NCBI GenBank assembly: GCA_018240565.1
Contig: JAFEFO010000036.1
Coordinates: 1 to 64,000 of the forward strand
DNA from: Pseudomonadota bacterium
GTDB lineage: Bacteria > Pseudomonadota > Gammaproteobacteria > Xanthomonadales > Rhodanobacteraceae
Direction: 5' to 3'
Length of the DNA: 64,000 nt
The notes beneath the pieces were generated by a model, which made no database searches, was not told the origin of the DNA, and saw only the letters and a list, made by a program, of their open reading frames with translations. A program made the position numbers and the translations under genes. Below are positions 55,386 to 64,000 of the stretch, piece by piece. The number at the start of each line of letters is the position of its first letter. Within the stretch, counting starts at the first letter, position 1.

Positions 55386-57647
55386 ATGACCATGACAGTT
55401 GCTGACTTCCAGGGACGTACGTCCAGACCCGAAACTTCCGCGCGCAATCGCCGCGGTTTGGCATGGATGCTCATGCTGCTCGGGAGTGTCCTGACGACGA
55501 ACGTGCTCGCCCAGAACACCCTGCAGGACATCACCTATGCGCCGCTCGCCGGCGACAAGGTGCAGATCACCCTGCAATTCGCCGCGCCGGTGGCCGAGCC
55601 GCAGATCTTCACGACGCAAAATCCGGCGCGCATCGCCATCGACGTGCCCGACACGCACAATGCGGTGAGCAAGCGTCGCATCGACATCAATACCGGCGCC
55701 ACGCAATCGGTCAGCGCGGTGGAAGCCGCGGGCCGCACGCGCGTCGTCGTCGACCTGTTCCACAACGCCGGCTACGACACGCGCAAGGAAGGCAACAATT
55801 TCATCCTGACCGTGAACAACACGATGTCCGGCGGCGCGGCTTCTGCGACCGCGGCGGCGGTGGCCGCCACCGACCAGACCAAGGCGGCCGTGGCCAATGG
55901 CATGGAAATCACGAATGTCGATTTCCGTCGTGGCCAGCATGGCGAAGGCCGCGTCATCGTCACGTTCAGCGGGCAGGGCGCGGGCGTCGACCTGCAGCGC
56001 ATCGGCGACAAGATCGATGTGAACATGTACAACGTGAAGCTGCCGGCGCAGCTCGCACAGAAACTCGATGTGCTCGATTTCGCAACGCCGGTGAAATCCA
56101 TCGAAACGCGGCGCAAGGGTGGCGGCGTGGAAATGGAAATCACTGCCGGTGGCGCGTTCGACCAGCTCGCCTACCAGTCGGGTGACGAATACATCGTTGA
56201 AATCTCGCCGAAGAAGGAAGAGGCGAAGAAGGATCCCAACGCGCCGCCCGTCTACAGCGGCAATCGGGTGACGTTCAACTTCCAGGACATCCCGACGCGC
56301 TCGGTGTTGCAATTGATCGCCGACGTTTCGGACCTGAACATCGTGGTGTCCGATTCGGTGGCCGGCAACGTGACCTTGCGCTTGATCAACGTGCCGTGGG
56401 ACCAGGCGCTGGATCTCGTGCTGCAGGCCAAGGGCCTGGACAAGCGCCGCAATGGCAACGTGATCTGGATTGCGCCGCAGCAGGAAATCGCCACGCGCGA
56501 ACAAGCCTTGGCCGAAGCCAAGCAGAAGCTGCAGGACGTTGAGCAGACGGTGACCGTCTACATCCCCATCAGCTACGGCAAGGCGCAGAACATCGCCGAT
56601 TTGTTGACCCAGAAGTCCAAGCAATCGACAGGCGCCGGTGGCGGCGGTCAGGCTCAGAACAACGGTGGTTTCCTGTCCGTGCGCGGACGCGTCAGCTACG
56701 ACGACCGCACCAACACCCTGCTGGTCGTCGACACGCCGTCCAAGGTCGAGGAAATCCGCAAGCTTGTCGCACAGCTCGACAAGCCTGTGCAACAGGTACT
56801 GATCGAATCGCGCGTCGTGGTTGCCACCGACAACTTCGCCCGCGAGCTCGGTGCCAAGTTCGGCATCAGCGGCGGCTACCAGACCGGCAACACCATCGTT
56901 TCCACGTCGGGATCGCTGGCGGCGGCCGACCAGATGTCGAATATCGCTCTCGCCAATCGCGTCGCCGGGTTCGGCGGGTTGCCCATTTCGGCACCCGGTC
57001 CGACCGGAAGCGGAATTCAGGTGCCTGGCATCGGTAATCGTCTGAACGTGAATCTGCCGGCTTCCAGCCCATCGGGCAGCTTCGGATTGGCAGTGCTGGG
57101 CGCCGACTACCTGCTCGATCTCGAACTCTCCGCGGCGCAGACCGAAGGCCGCAGCGAGTTGATTTCCAGTCCCCGTGTGATCACGGCCAACCAGCAGGAA
57201 GCCGACATCAAGCAGGGCCAGGAAATCGGCTATGTCACCTTTACCGGCGGTACGGCTGGCGGTGGTGCGTCCACGGCAACCGTGCAATTCAAGGAAGCAG
57301 TGCTCGAGTTGAAGGTCACTCCGACGATCACGGCCGACAACCGCGTGTATCTCACGCTCGACGTCAAGAAAGACGCCATCAACTCGCTGGTGCCGAATCC
57401 CGGCGGCGGATTCGTGCCGCAGTTGGACAAGCGTGAAATCACGACTTCCGTACTGGTGGACAACGGCCAGACCGTGGTGCTCGGTGGCGTGTACGAGTTC
57501 GACAAATCCACGGACATCACCAAGGTCCCGTTCCTCGGCGACATCCCAGGCCTTGGCGCACTCTTCCGTGATACCAAGAAGAACAATAGCAAGGCGGAGT
57601 TGCTGATCTTCGTGACCCCACGCATCCTCAATGAAAGCCTGAAATGA
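55386..57647 (+). CDS. pilQ: Type IV pilus secretin PilQ
   Basis: The 753-residue outer-membrane secretin. A signal peptide (about 20-42), two AMIN domains (about 45-285), an STN/N0 domain (VTFNFQDIPTRSVLQLIADVS), an N1 domain and the secretin core (about 480-750) with VPFLGDIPGLGALFR and LLIFVTPRI. Last of the canonical pil genes; a lipoprotein gene follows with no terminator between. Confidence 0.96.
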   Translation: MTMTVADFQGRTSRPETSARNRRGLAWMLMLLGSVLTTNVLAQNTLQDITYAPLAGDKVQITLQFAAPVAEPQIFTTQNPARIAIDVPDTHNAVSKRRIDINTGATQSVSAVEAAGRTRVVVDLFHNAGYDTRKEGNNFILTVNNTMSGGAASATAAAVAATDQTKAAVANGMEITNVDFRRGQHGEGRVIVTFSGQGAGVDLQRIGDKIDVNMYNVKLPAQLAQKLDVLDFATPVKSIETRRKGGGVEMEITAGGAFDQLAYQSGDEYIVEISPKKEEAKKDPNAPPVYSGNRVTFNFQDIPTRSVLQLIADVSDLNIVVSDSVAGNVTLRLINVPWDQALDLVLQAKGLDKRRNGNVIWIAPQQEIATREQALAEAKQKLQDVEQTVTVYIPISYGKAQNIADLLTQKSKQSTGAGGGGQAQNNGGFLSVRGRVSYDDRTNTLLVVDTPSKVEEIRKLVAQLDKPVQQVLIESRVVVATDNFARELGAKFGISGGYQTGNTIVSTSGSLAAADQMSNIALANRVAGFGGLPISAPGPTGSGIQVPGIGNRLNVNLPASSPSGSFGLAVLGADYLLDLELSAAQTEGRSELISSPRVITANQQEADIKQGQEIGYVTFTGGTAGGGASTATVQFKEAVLELKVTPTITADNRVYLTLDVKKDAINSLVPNPGGGFVPQLDKREITTSVLVDNGQTVVLGGVYEFDKSTDITKVPFLGDIPGLGALFRDTKKNNSKAELLIFVTPRILNESLK

Positions 57648-57727
57648 CCGACGCATACGACACGAATGGCAACCTCAACCGTTGCCGGAGAGATGAACCG
57701 ATGAAATCGCGAGCCCGGAGATTCGAC

Positions 57728-60424
57728 ATGAAAGCCCTGCGCAACCTCTTCGTTCTGTTGCTCGCAAGTATCGCCTTGGCGAGTTGTGGCGGCGGTGGCG
57801 GTGGCAGCAACTCCGCATTCGGCGGTGGCCCAGCCTTGACTGTTTCTGTCAGCGCTTCGCCGACATCGATCACCACCAACTCGTTCACGACGCTGACGGT
57901 GACCGTGAAGAATCCGGATGGTTCGCTGGCAGTCAATGGTGCCGAAGTACAGGCCACGCTCAACCCATCCACGATCGGTTCACTAAGCGCGGGTTCGTCG
58001 TCGGGATCCACGGTCAGTACCGCGTTGAGCGGTGGTACCGCCAGCTTCATTTTCAATAGCTCCAACAAGACCGGAACCGCACAAATTACCGCTTCAGTCA
58101 CAGTCACCACATCCGGCAGCAGCTCCGGAAAATTTAGCTATACCGGCTCGGTGAGCGTCAACGTGACACCGGGCAACAGTCAGGATCCACGCCTGCAGTT
58201 GAGCCCGACTGCCGTGTCACTGCCGTTGAATCCCTATGCCGCCTATGCGCAAACGTATCCGTTCCCGAGCAACTACATCGGCTCGCCCTGGATTTCGGAA
58301 GTCACGGTGACCTGGCGCCATGCCAACGGGCAACTGGTTGCGGGCACCTCTCCGGTCAACGTTTCCATCGATCCGGTTTCCATTGCCAGTTTCTCCACGC
58401 TGGACGATCCCAGCACGCCATGGACGGGCGCAACCAAGACCCCGCCGACCTACGAGGGCAATGAATTCCTGACCCTGATCGGCAGCGGCCCGGTCAATGT
58501 CACCGGCGGCAATGGCGTGGTCTTCGTGCACGCCAATGACACCCCGGGAACCGCCGTGCTCAGCGTCGTCGCGATCGATCCGGACAGCGGGCAGACGATC
58601 ACCTCGCAGCTGCCGATCACGATTGCCGGCGCTTCGTCGAACCTTCCGGCTTCGGTGGCGGCATCCAGCGATGGCGGTGCCTATGTTTCGAGTTCCGGTG
58701 GTCCGCAAAGCGCATTGGTGCGCGCGGTCGTCACCGATGGCAACAATGCCTTCGTGCCGGATCCGAGCGGCTTCGACAACGTCGAGTTCACCATTACCGG
58801 CCCTTCCGGCACCGATGCGACCCTGTCCGGCATCAATGCCGCCGGTAAAGCGATCAGCAAGGCCACTACCGTCGATACGGTTACCCACAACGGCATTGCC
58901 TCGGTTACGGTCAATGCCGGCAACATGCAAGGCGCCGTGCAGATCAAGGCGACGGCCGACCGCGGCGACGGCAACGTCGACAACGGCATCCAGGATCCGG
59001 TCAGCTCCACCACGACGGTCGTGATTTCCGACGGCAAGCTGTATCGCCTCACGATCACCGCGCCCGACGCGAGCGGAGTTGCGGCGACCGGTACATCTTC
59101 CAGCGCCACGTCCGCTGACAATGGCGCGACGTACAGCCTGCCGGTGACGGTATCCGGCGTCGATCGCATGCAGAATCCGGCCCTGCCGGGGACGGTGATC
59201 GGCTTCGGTGGCGTGGACACGCCGCAAATCGCCAAGGCCAGTTCCGCACCCCAAAGCTGGTTCCTCAATGCCGGCAATACCGGTGATCCGCAGGAAGGTG
59301 GCAACTTGTTCAGCGCCACCAATGGCGCTTTCACCACCGCCGGTGGTGGATCGGGTCCGGGGGACACGCTGCTGGTCTTTGGCAAGCAGGTCACCAGCCC
59401 CAACAACAATGACGATCTGGAAATGGCGCGCGTCGTGCAGAGCGTGGCGAACGCGACGAGCCTGAACGTCACCGCACCGTTCAACCGCAACGATACGGTC
59501 ACCGGTTCGATCGTCAACAGCGGACCGGTATTGCCCTATGTCATCGGTCGCGCAGCCTACGGCAGCATTGACTCGCCTGCGATCGTAGGCAGCGCCGGCA
59601 GCGCGAGCACGACCTTGCACTATCCATCGTCGGCGATCGGCAAGGCCATTGCGGTCTGGGCGCAGGGCACCAGCACGGATTCCGTGACCGGTGGCGCCTA
59701 CACCGTGGCGGACATCGCAACCATGGTCTATCCGGGCTCGGGTCCGGGAACCCTGACCGCGAGCCCCGATCCCTTGCTGGGCGATGCGACGGTGCCGGTG
59801 ACGGTCTGCTATTCGGATACCAACAACCAGCCGATCCCGAATTTCACGCTGAGCTTCCTGTTTTCCCTGCCTGCGGGCGCCAGCGGCAGCGTGAATGGCG
59901 TCGCGACCAGCGGAAACGTGAACCAGGTGACAGGCAGCAATGGTTGCGTAACCGTGACGGTGGTTACGTCCGGATTGCCGGCGACCACGGGCACGGGTGG
60001 CCCGACCCTGACCTTCACCGCGGGCCCGGCTGCGACGAGCGGAACGTCGACGTCCCCGAGCGTTGTCTTGAATTTCGTTGTCAACATCGCTGCGATGCAG
60101 GTTTCACCGTGCAGCATCAAGGGCGATGCGACCACCGGCAACTACACCGGCACCGTGACTGCCACGATCCTGAGCAGCAGTGGCAGTGGCGTTTCGGGCC
60201 AGCCGATCGCGGCGACGTGTTCGGTTGCTTCCGGAACAGTGGCCATCTCGCCCACGTCAGGAACGACCGGTTCGAACGGCGGCGCGCCATTCACGGTTAC
60301 CTTGACCGGTGTGATTCCACCTGCTGCCGGTAGTTGCCTGTTCACCGGGCCGGACAATCTTCAAGCCAAACTGGTCATCAACGGCACCTGCAACAACAGC
60401 GGTTTCAGTCCGCCGGGGCCGTGA
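57728..60424 (+). CDS. Large Ig-like (Big_1-type) surface lipoprotein
   Basis: An 898-residue lipoprotein. The signal peptide MKALRNLFVLLLASIALASC ends in a lipobox, followed by a Gly-rich stretch. The mature part is almost all beta, Ser/Thr/Gly/Asn-rich and with Ig-like repeats of the bacterial invasin type (for example LTVSVSASPTSITTNSFTTL and related segments near 115-190, 265-330, 460-520). Five Cys after residue 690 (CYSD, GCVT, PCSI, TCSV and two more near the end) suggest disulfide-bonded final domains. ATGs at 57644 (overlapping pilQ), 57701 and 57728 are possible; CGGAG seven bases before 57728 and the lipoprotein signal decide. No terminator separates it from pilQ. Function unknown; adhesin or pilus accessory is inferred from position. 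Confidence 0.8.
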   Translation: MKALRNLFVLLLASIALASCGGGGGGSNSAFGGGPALTVSVSASPTSITTNSFTTLTVTVKNPDGSLAVNGAEVQATLNPSTIGSLSAGSSSGSTVSTALSGGTASFIFNSSNKTGTAQITASVTVTTSGSSSGKFSYTGSVSVNVTPGNSQDPRLQLSPTAVSLPLNPYAAYAQTYPFPSNYIGSPWISEVTVTWRHANGQLVAGTSPVNVSIDPVSIASFSTLDDPSTPWTGATKTPPTYEGNEFLTLIGSGPVNVTGGNGVVFVHANDTPGTAVLSVVAIDPDSGQTITSQLPITIAGASSNLPASVAASSDGGAYVSSSGGPQSALVRAVVTDGNNAFVPDPSGFDNVEFTITGPSGTDATLSGINAAGKAISKATTVDTVTHNGIASVTVNAGNMQGAVQIKATADRGDGNVDNGIQDPVSSTTTVVISDGKLYRLTITAPDASGVAATGTSSSATSADNGATYSLPVTVSGVDRMQNPALPGTVIGFGGVDTPQIAKASSAPQSWFLNAGNTGDPQEGGNLFSATNGAFTTAGGGSGPGDTLLVFGKQVTSPNNNDDLEMARVVQSVANATSLNVTAPFNRNDTVTGSIVNSGPVLPYVIGRAAYGSIDSPAIVGSAGSASTTLHYPSSAIGKAIAVWAQGTSTDSVTGGAYTVADIATMVYPGSGPGTLTASPDPLLGDATVPVTVCYSDTNNQPIPNFTLSFLFSLPAGASGSVNGVATSGNVNQVTGSNGCVTVTVVTSGLPATTGTGGPTLTFTAGPAATSGTSTSPSVVLNFVVNIAAMQVSPCSIKGDATTGNYTGTVTATILSSSGSGVSGQPIAATCSVASGTVAISPTSGTTGSNGGAPFTVTLTGVIPPAAGSCLFTGPDNLQAKLVINGTCNNSGFSPPGP

Positions 60425-60446
60425 TCCAACACGGACTAAGTTTTCA

Positions 60447-60473
60447 AGGGCCGCCTCGCGCGGCCCTTTTTTT
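60447..60473 (+). terminator. Rho-independent terminator of the pil operon
   Basis: AGGGCCGC (60447-60454), 5-base loop, GCGGCCCT (60460-60467) and a run of seven T. It ends the pilM-to-lipoprotein transcript. An insertion sequence begins one base after the T-run. Confidence 0.9.
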
Positions 60474-60474
60474 G

Positions 60475-61790
60475 GGTTCTTCACGGCTTTCCGGGAAACG
60501 CAGCGCGAATCTTGAGGAAGAAGTAGGCATCGTCGCGGAAGCCATAGGCCATGCGTTTGATGACTTTGATCTTGTTGTTGATGCCTTCAATGAGGTTGGT
60601 GCCGAGCGGATATCGGCAATGGGCGAGGATGCCGGGCAGATAGGGTTTGAGGTTGGCAGCGAAGCGTTTGAGCGGCTCGATGCGGCTGCGCCTGGCCTTG
60701 GCGTACCAACTGCGCCAGGCGCGTTCGGCATCGCCGGGATGGCGATAGGACCACAAATCCTTAAGGGCGTCGCGCAACACGTGCACGACGAATAAGGCCC
60801 GGTTAGCAGCCAGCAGTTCCTTGAGCTGGATGTCCTGCTCGGGAGCCAGGGAGTTCCGATTTTTCAGCAGCAGCCAGCGTGCGCCCTTGACGACGCGCCG
60901 CGCCGGCTTGTCGGCACGCAGTTCATTGGCACGATCCACACGGACACGATCGATGACCTCGCGGCCGTACTTGGCTACCACGTGGAACAGGTCGAAGACG
61001 ATATCGGCTTGTGGGCAATGGCGTTTGACTTCCAATTCGTAGCCCGCGTTCATGTCCATGACGGCCGCGCGAAGCTGCTGGCAACGCGCAGGGCCAAGCA
61101 GCTCGAAGAATGGACGAACATCCTCGCGACCGCGGCCACGGCCGACCCATAGCACGCGCTTGCGCGTGGGCTCGACAATGACCGTGGCGTAGCGGTGACC
61201 TTTCTGGATCGCGAATTCGTCCAGACCGATCACCTGCAGTCCCTCCAGATCGACCGGCCCCAATGTGCGCTCCAGATAGAGCCGATCCAGTTCCTTGACT
61301 GTGCTCCAGTGCAAGTGGAAAAACCGCGCGACATGCAGAATCGAAGCGACTTGGCACAGCCGCGCCACCGAATCGGCCAAACGTCGGGTAACCCGCGCGT
61401 ACGGCTCCAGCCACGTCAACCGTTCCAGCTTCGGGCCGCACCGCGGGCACGCCACCCGGATGCGCGGCACGACCAGTTCGACGATATGCTCAAAAACCGG
61501 CAGGTCGCGGACCCGCCGCTCCTGGACGTCGTGGACTGCTTGCGTCCGCTCTCCGCAACCCCCGCAGCACCGCCATCGACCTTGGATCGGCGACAGTTGG
61601 ATCACACACCACGACTGCGTTCCACGTTGTTCAACGCTGTCTCGCTCAACCACATACCCTTCCCAGCCGCCCAGCCGGGACATAGGATGCTCATGGGCCA
61701 CGGTCGCCCTCCTGCTTGATGCCTAGACAACACCAAGCTAGCAGCGGCGACCGTGCGTCCGCTATTTACCCGCAGATCCGTGAAGAACCG
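60475..61790 (-). mobile_element. ISL3-family insertion sequence
   Basis: About 1.32 kb with matching ends: GGTTCTTCACGG at 60475-60486 and its reverse complement CCGTGAAGAACC at 61778-61789, with partial matching further in. The flanking 8 bases are TTTTTTTG on the left (60467-60474) and TTTTTTTG on the right (61791-61798), a target duplication of the ISL3 size. The outermost base on the right is ambiguous by one. Contains one transposase gene that appears intact. The insertion site is the T-tract of the pil-operon terminator. Confidence 0.88.
60481..61701 (-). CDS. ISL3-family transposase
   Basis: A 406-residue DDE transposase. A zinc-ribbon N-terminus (CCGGC and CPRC) is followed by a helix-turn-helix region and the catalytic core: Asp in VIGLDEFAI, Asp in AAVMDMNAGY, and Glu in TNLIEGINNKIKV. 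The start is GTG 61701 with AGGAGG seven bases before it. It fills most of the element, so the element may still move. Confidence 0.93.
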   Translation of the reverse strand: MAHEHPMSRLGGWEGYVVERDSVEQRGTQSWCVIQLSPIQGRWRCCGGCGERTQAVHDVQERRVRDLPVFEHIVELVVPRIRVACPRCGPKLERLTWLEPYARVTRRLADSVARLCQVASILHVARFFHLHWSTVKELDRLYLERTLGPVDLEGLQVIGLDEFAIQKGHRYATVIVEPTRKRVLWVGRGRGREDVRPFFELLGPARCQQLRAAVMDMNAGYELEVKRHCPQADIVFDLFHVVAKYGREVIDRVRVDRANELRADKPARRVVKGARWLLLKNRNSLAPEQDIQLKELLAANRALFVVHVLRDALKDLWSYRHPGDAERAWRSWYAKARRSRIEPLKRFAANLKPYLPGILAHCRYPLGTNLIEGINNKIKVIKRMAYGFRDDAYFFLKIRAAFPGKP

Positions 61791-61805
61791 TTTTTTTGCC
61801 TTCTC

Positions 61806-63440
61806 TCAACGCGTCTTGGTGTGATGCGCCTCGAGCACGGTCCTGGGCGGCGCGAAACTGTCGGTGCGCGCCACGCTCCAGAACACCTTGAAGACGGCGT
61901 GGTCAGGCAATTTGCCACCCAGCAATTCGCCGGGTTTGACGAAGTGATACAGCGCCGAGAGCGAACGCACTTCCGTGGAGGTGACGCGACGGATGATGTG
62001 TTCGGGTCCCAGCTCGTTCGGATGTTGCAGGCCCGAGGCCGCGATCAGCTCCTTCAGCGCCTTGAGCGTATTGTCGTGGAACATCATCACGCGCTGCGCC
62101 TTGTCCGGCACGTCGAGTTTCTTCCAGCGCGAGGGATCTTGCGTCGCGATACCCGTCGGGCAACGATCGGTGTGGCACTGCCGCGACTGGATGCAGCCGA
62201 GCGCAAACATGAACCCGCGCGCGGCGTTGCACCAGTCCGCGCCGAGGCTGAGCGTACGCGCGAGATCAAAGCCAGTGATGATCTTGCCGCTCGCGCCCAG
62301 GCGCACCTTGTCGCGCAGATTCAAACCGACGAGCGTGTTGTGCACCAGCAACAGCGCTTCGCGCAGCGGCGCGCCGACGTGATCGGTGAATTCCAGCGGC
62401 GCGGCGCCGGTACCGCCTTCGCCGCCATCGACGACGATGAAATCCGGCAGGATGCCGGATTCATGCATCGCCTTGGCAATGCCGAACCATTCCCACGGAT
62501 GGCCGAGTGCGAGCTTGAAGCCGGTCGGCTTGCCGCCGGATTTTTCGCGCAGGCGCGCGACGAATTGCAGCAAGCCCAATGGCGTGGAAAACGCACTGTG
62601 CGCGGCGGGAGAAACACAATCCTGGCCCATCGGCACGCCGCGCGCCTCGGCGATCTCCGCGCTCACCTTTGCGGCCGGCAGCACGCCGCCGTGGCCGGGC
62701 TTGGCGCCTTGCGAGAGTTTCACCTCGATCATCTTCACCTGGGGCGAGTTCGCGTTCTCGATGAAGCGTTCCTCGCTGAACGTGCCGTCCGGATTGCGGC
62801 AGCCGAAGTAGCCGGAGCCGATTTCCCAGCAGATGTCGCCGCCCATCTCGCGGTGGTAGCGCGACAGCGAACCCTCGCCGGTGTCGTGGTAGAAGCCGCC
62901 GCGACGCGCGCCTTCGTTGAGCGCGCGAATCGCATTCGCCGACAGCGAACCGAAGCTCATCGCCGAGATGTTGAACACGCTGGCCGAATACGGCTGCTGG
63001 CATTCCGGCCCGCCGATGGTGATGCGAAAGTCGTGTCCGTCGATCTTCGCCGGGCTCAGTGAATGGTTGATCCATTCGTACTGCGTCGCGTACAAGTCCA
63101 GTTCGCTGCCGAACGGACGCTTGTCCTCGACGTTCTTGGCGCGTTGGTACACCAACGAACGCTCGATGTGCGAGAACGGCACGTGATCGGTGTCGGATTC
63201 GACCACGTACTGGCGCAGCATCGGCCGGAAGAATTCGAAAAACGTGCGGATGTGCGCGGTGATCGGGAAATTGCGCCGCAGCGTGCTCTTGCGCTGGAGC
63301 ATGTCGGCGATGCCGACCAGACTGAGCGCGCCACCGATGCCGGCGAGCCAGTGCCACGCCAGGCCCTCGTGCCACAACGCCAGCGACAGCACGCACACCA
63401 GAACGCACAACACGAACGCAAAATAGCGTTGCGGCAGCAT
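61806..63440 (-). CDS. Membrane-anchored FMN-binding glutamate synthase-domain protein
   Basis: A 544-residue protein with two N-terminal membrane helices (about 7-23 and 28-46) and the GOGAT central/FMN-binding domain. GDICWEIGSGYFGCRN, VDGGEGGTGAAPLEF (FMN/substrate loop) and the cluster C-x5-C-x4-C in GCIQSRQCHTDRCPTG (3Fe-4S site) are present. It lacks the glutaminase and small-subunit domains, so it is not a complete glutamate synthase; electron donor and reaction are unknown. The frame is open much further, but ATG 63440 follows GGGAGA and begins the first helix. The IS element lies eight bases past its stop. Confidence 0.88.
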   Translation of the reverse strand: MLPQRYFAFVLCVLVCVLSLALWHEGLAWHWLAGIGGALSLVGIADMLQRKSTLRRNFPITAHIRTFFEFFRPMLRQYVVESDTDHVPFSHIERSLVYQRAKNVEDKRPFGSELDLYATQYEWINHSLSPAKIDGHDFRITIGGPECQQPYSASVFNISAMSFGSLSANAIRALNEGARRGGFYHDTGEGSLSRYHREMGGDICWEIGSGYFGCRNPDGTFSEERFIENANSPQVKMIEVKLSQGAKPGHGGVLPAAKVSAEIAEARGVPMGQDCVSPAAHSAFSTPLGLLQFVARLREKSGGKPTGFKLALGHPWEWFGIAKAMHESGILPDFIVVDGGEGGTGAAPLEFTDHVGAPLREALLLVHNTLVGLNLRDKVRLGASGKIITGFDLARTLSLGADWCNAARGFMFALGCIQSRQCHTDRCPTGIATQDPSRWKKLDVPDKAQRVMMFHDNTLKALKELIAASGLQHPNELGPEHIIRRVTSTEVRSLSALYHFVKPGELLGGKLPDHAVFKVFWSVARTDSFAPPRTVLEAHHTKTR

Positions 63441-63498
63441 GAGGATTCTCCCGTTCCCGATCGCACGAGGATAGCGCGACCCGTTTACACTTACACCC

Positions 63499-64000
63499 AT
63501 GCCCAAGCCGCCGCCAACGTCCCGCCGCCCACCGCCGCCACGCAAGCCACCCGTGCGGCAGGCGGCGCCCAGGCGCCCGCAATCACCGCAAGCACCGGTG
63601 CGCGGACGCATCGATTGGCCGCGCGTGCGCGAACGCCTGACGCAATACGCGAGGCTTGCACGCATGGATCGTCCGGTCGGCGCATTGCTCTTGCTGTGGC
63701 CCACGTGGTGGGCGCTGTGGCTGGCGACCGGCGATTTTCCGTCGATCAAACTGCTCATCATCTTCACGCTTGGCGTGTGGCTGATGCGTTCGGCCGGGTG
63801 CGTGGTCAACGATTTCGCCGATCGCCGCTTCGATCCGCAGGTCAAGCGCACGCGCGAACGCCCGCTCGCCGCCGGCGCGGTTGCGCCACGCGAAGCGGCG
63901 CTGGTGTTCTTCGTCCTGATCGCGCTTGCATTCCTGCTCGTGCTTTTCACCAATAGGCTTGCGATCGAACTGTCATTCGTCGGCGCCTTCCTTGCCGTGA
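63499..64000 (+). CDS. ubiA: 4-hydroxybenzoate polyprenyltransferase, 5' part
   Basis: Cut by the window end. The visible 167 residues start with a basic, Pro-rich extension (about 1-40), then [21 protein letters not shown], a membrane helix with [10 protein letters not shown], and the first prenyl-diphosphate motif NDFADRRFD followed by KRTRERPLA. It joins a polyprenyl chain to 4-hydroxybenzoate in ubiquinone synthesis. ATG 63499 is the only start near the N-terminus; the Pro-rich extension is longer than in E. coli UbiA. It diverges from the GOGAT-domain gene. Confidence 0.92.
   Translation, partial: MPKPPPTSRRPPPPRKPPVRQAAPRRPQSPQAPVRGRIDWPRVRERLTQYARLARMDRPVGALLLLWPTWWALWLATGDFPSIKLLIIFTLGVWLMRSAGCVVNDFADRRFDPQVKRTRERPLAAGAVAPREAALVFFVLIALAFLLVLFTNRLAIELSFVGAFLAV

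Noticed and set aside
55380..57656. A 758-codon minus-strand frame opposite pilQ
   Set aside because: Antisense shadow of a clear secretin gene.

Overview
The window is high-GC gammaproteobacterial chromosome. Gene content and order point to the Lysobacterales (Xanthomonadales), most likely a Rhodanobacteraceae-type organism. The evidence is the arrangement zapB-like/zapA/6S RNA/5-formyl-THF ligase/EVE/rpiA, the pair DUF1631 + PilZ, the type IV pilus operon pilMNOPQ beside PBP1A, a type B L31 protein, and the cluster gmk...rpoZ-spoT-ridA-recG. This is inferred from reading, not from a database search. Nearly all of the sequence is chromosomal core; accessory material is confined to a few places.

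Layout. 1-110: 3' end of a 5S rRNA gene with its terminator. 160-3660: a cyclic-nucleotide-binding/rhodanese fusion converging on rpiA, EVE protein, 5-FCL, 6S RNA and zapA. 3.7-8.3 kb: a very large beta-propeller/PAS/GGDEF/EAL sensor. 8.4-16.2 kb: pepP, then a lipid-modification group (AcvB/VirJ-like hydrolase, MprF, second AcvB/VirJ-like hydrolase), then pepQ. 16.3-19.1 kb: PilZ and DUF1631 proteins. 19.3-22.7 kb: btuB under a cobalamin riboswitch that carries a REP-like hairpin pair inside its P3 loop, then a cupin/JmjC-type oxygenase. 22.6-30.1 kb: hemW and rdgB-VOC-rph, split by a 4.5-kb defence insert made of an RHH/RelE toxin-antitoxin pair, an MmeI-like restriction-methyltransferase and a PIN toxin-antitoxin pair.

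30.2-38.2 kb: yicC, gmk, the complete Mla phospholipid transport set (mlaFEDCB on the plus strand and mlaA on the minus strand) with a secreted clan GH-D-like glycoside hydrolase between them, and rpoZ. 38.3-43.9 kb: spoT, ridA, recG, nucleoside hydrolase. 43.9-52.2 kb: MscK-type channel, rpmE2, gltA, an unnamed conserved protein and PBP1A. 52.4-60.4 kb: pilMNOPQ followed directly by a large Ig-like lipoprotein. 60.4-61.8 kb: an ISL3-family insertion sequence that landed in the T-tract of a terminator. 61.8-64 kb: a membrane-anchored FMN/GOGAT-domain protein and the start of ubiA, cut by the window end.

The most notable observations are the REP pair in the cobalamin riboswitch, the defence insert between rdgB and hemW, the two AcvB/VirJ-like genes around mprF, and the Ig-like lipoprotein attached to the pilus operon. 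No CRISPR array, integrase or tRNA gene was seen.
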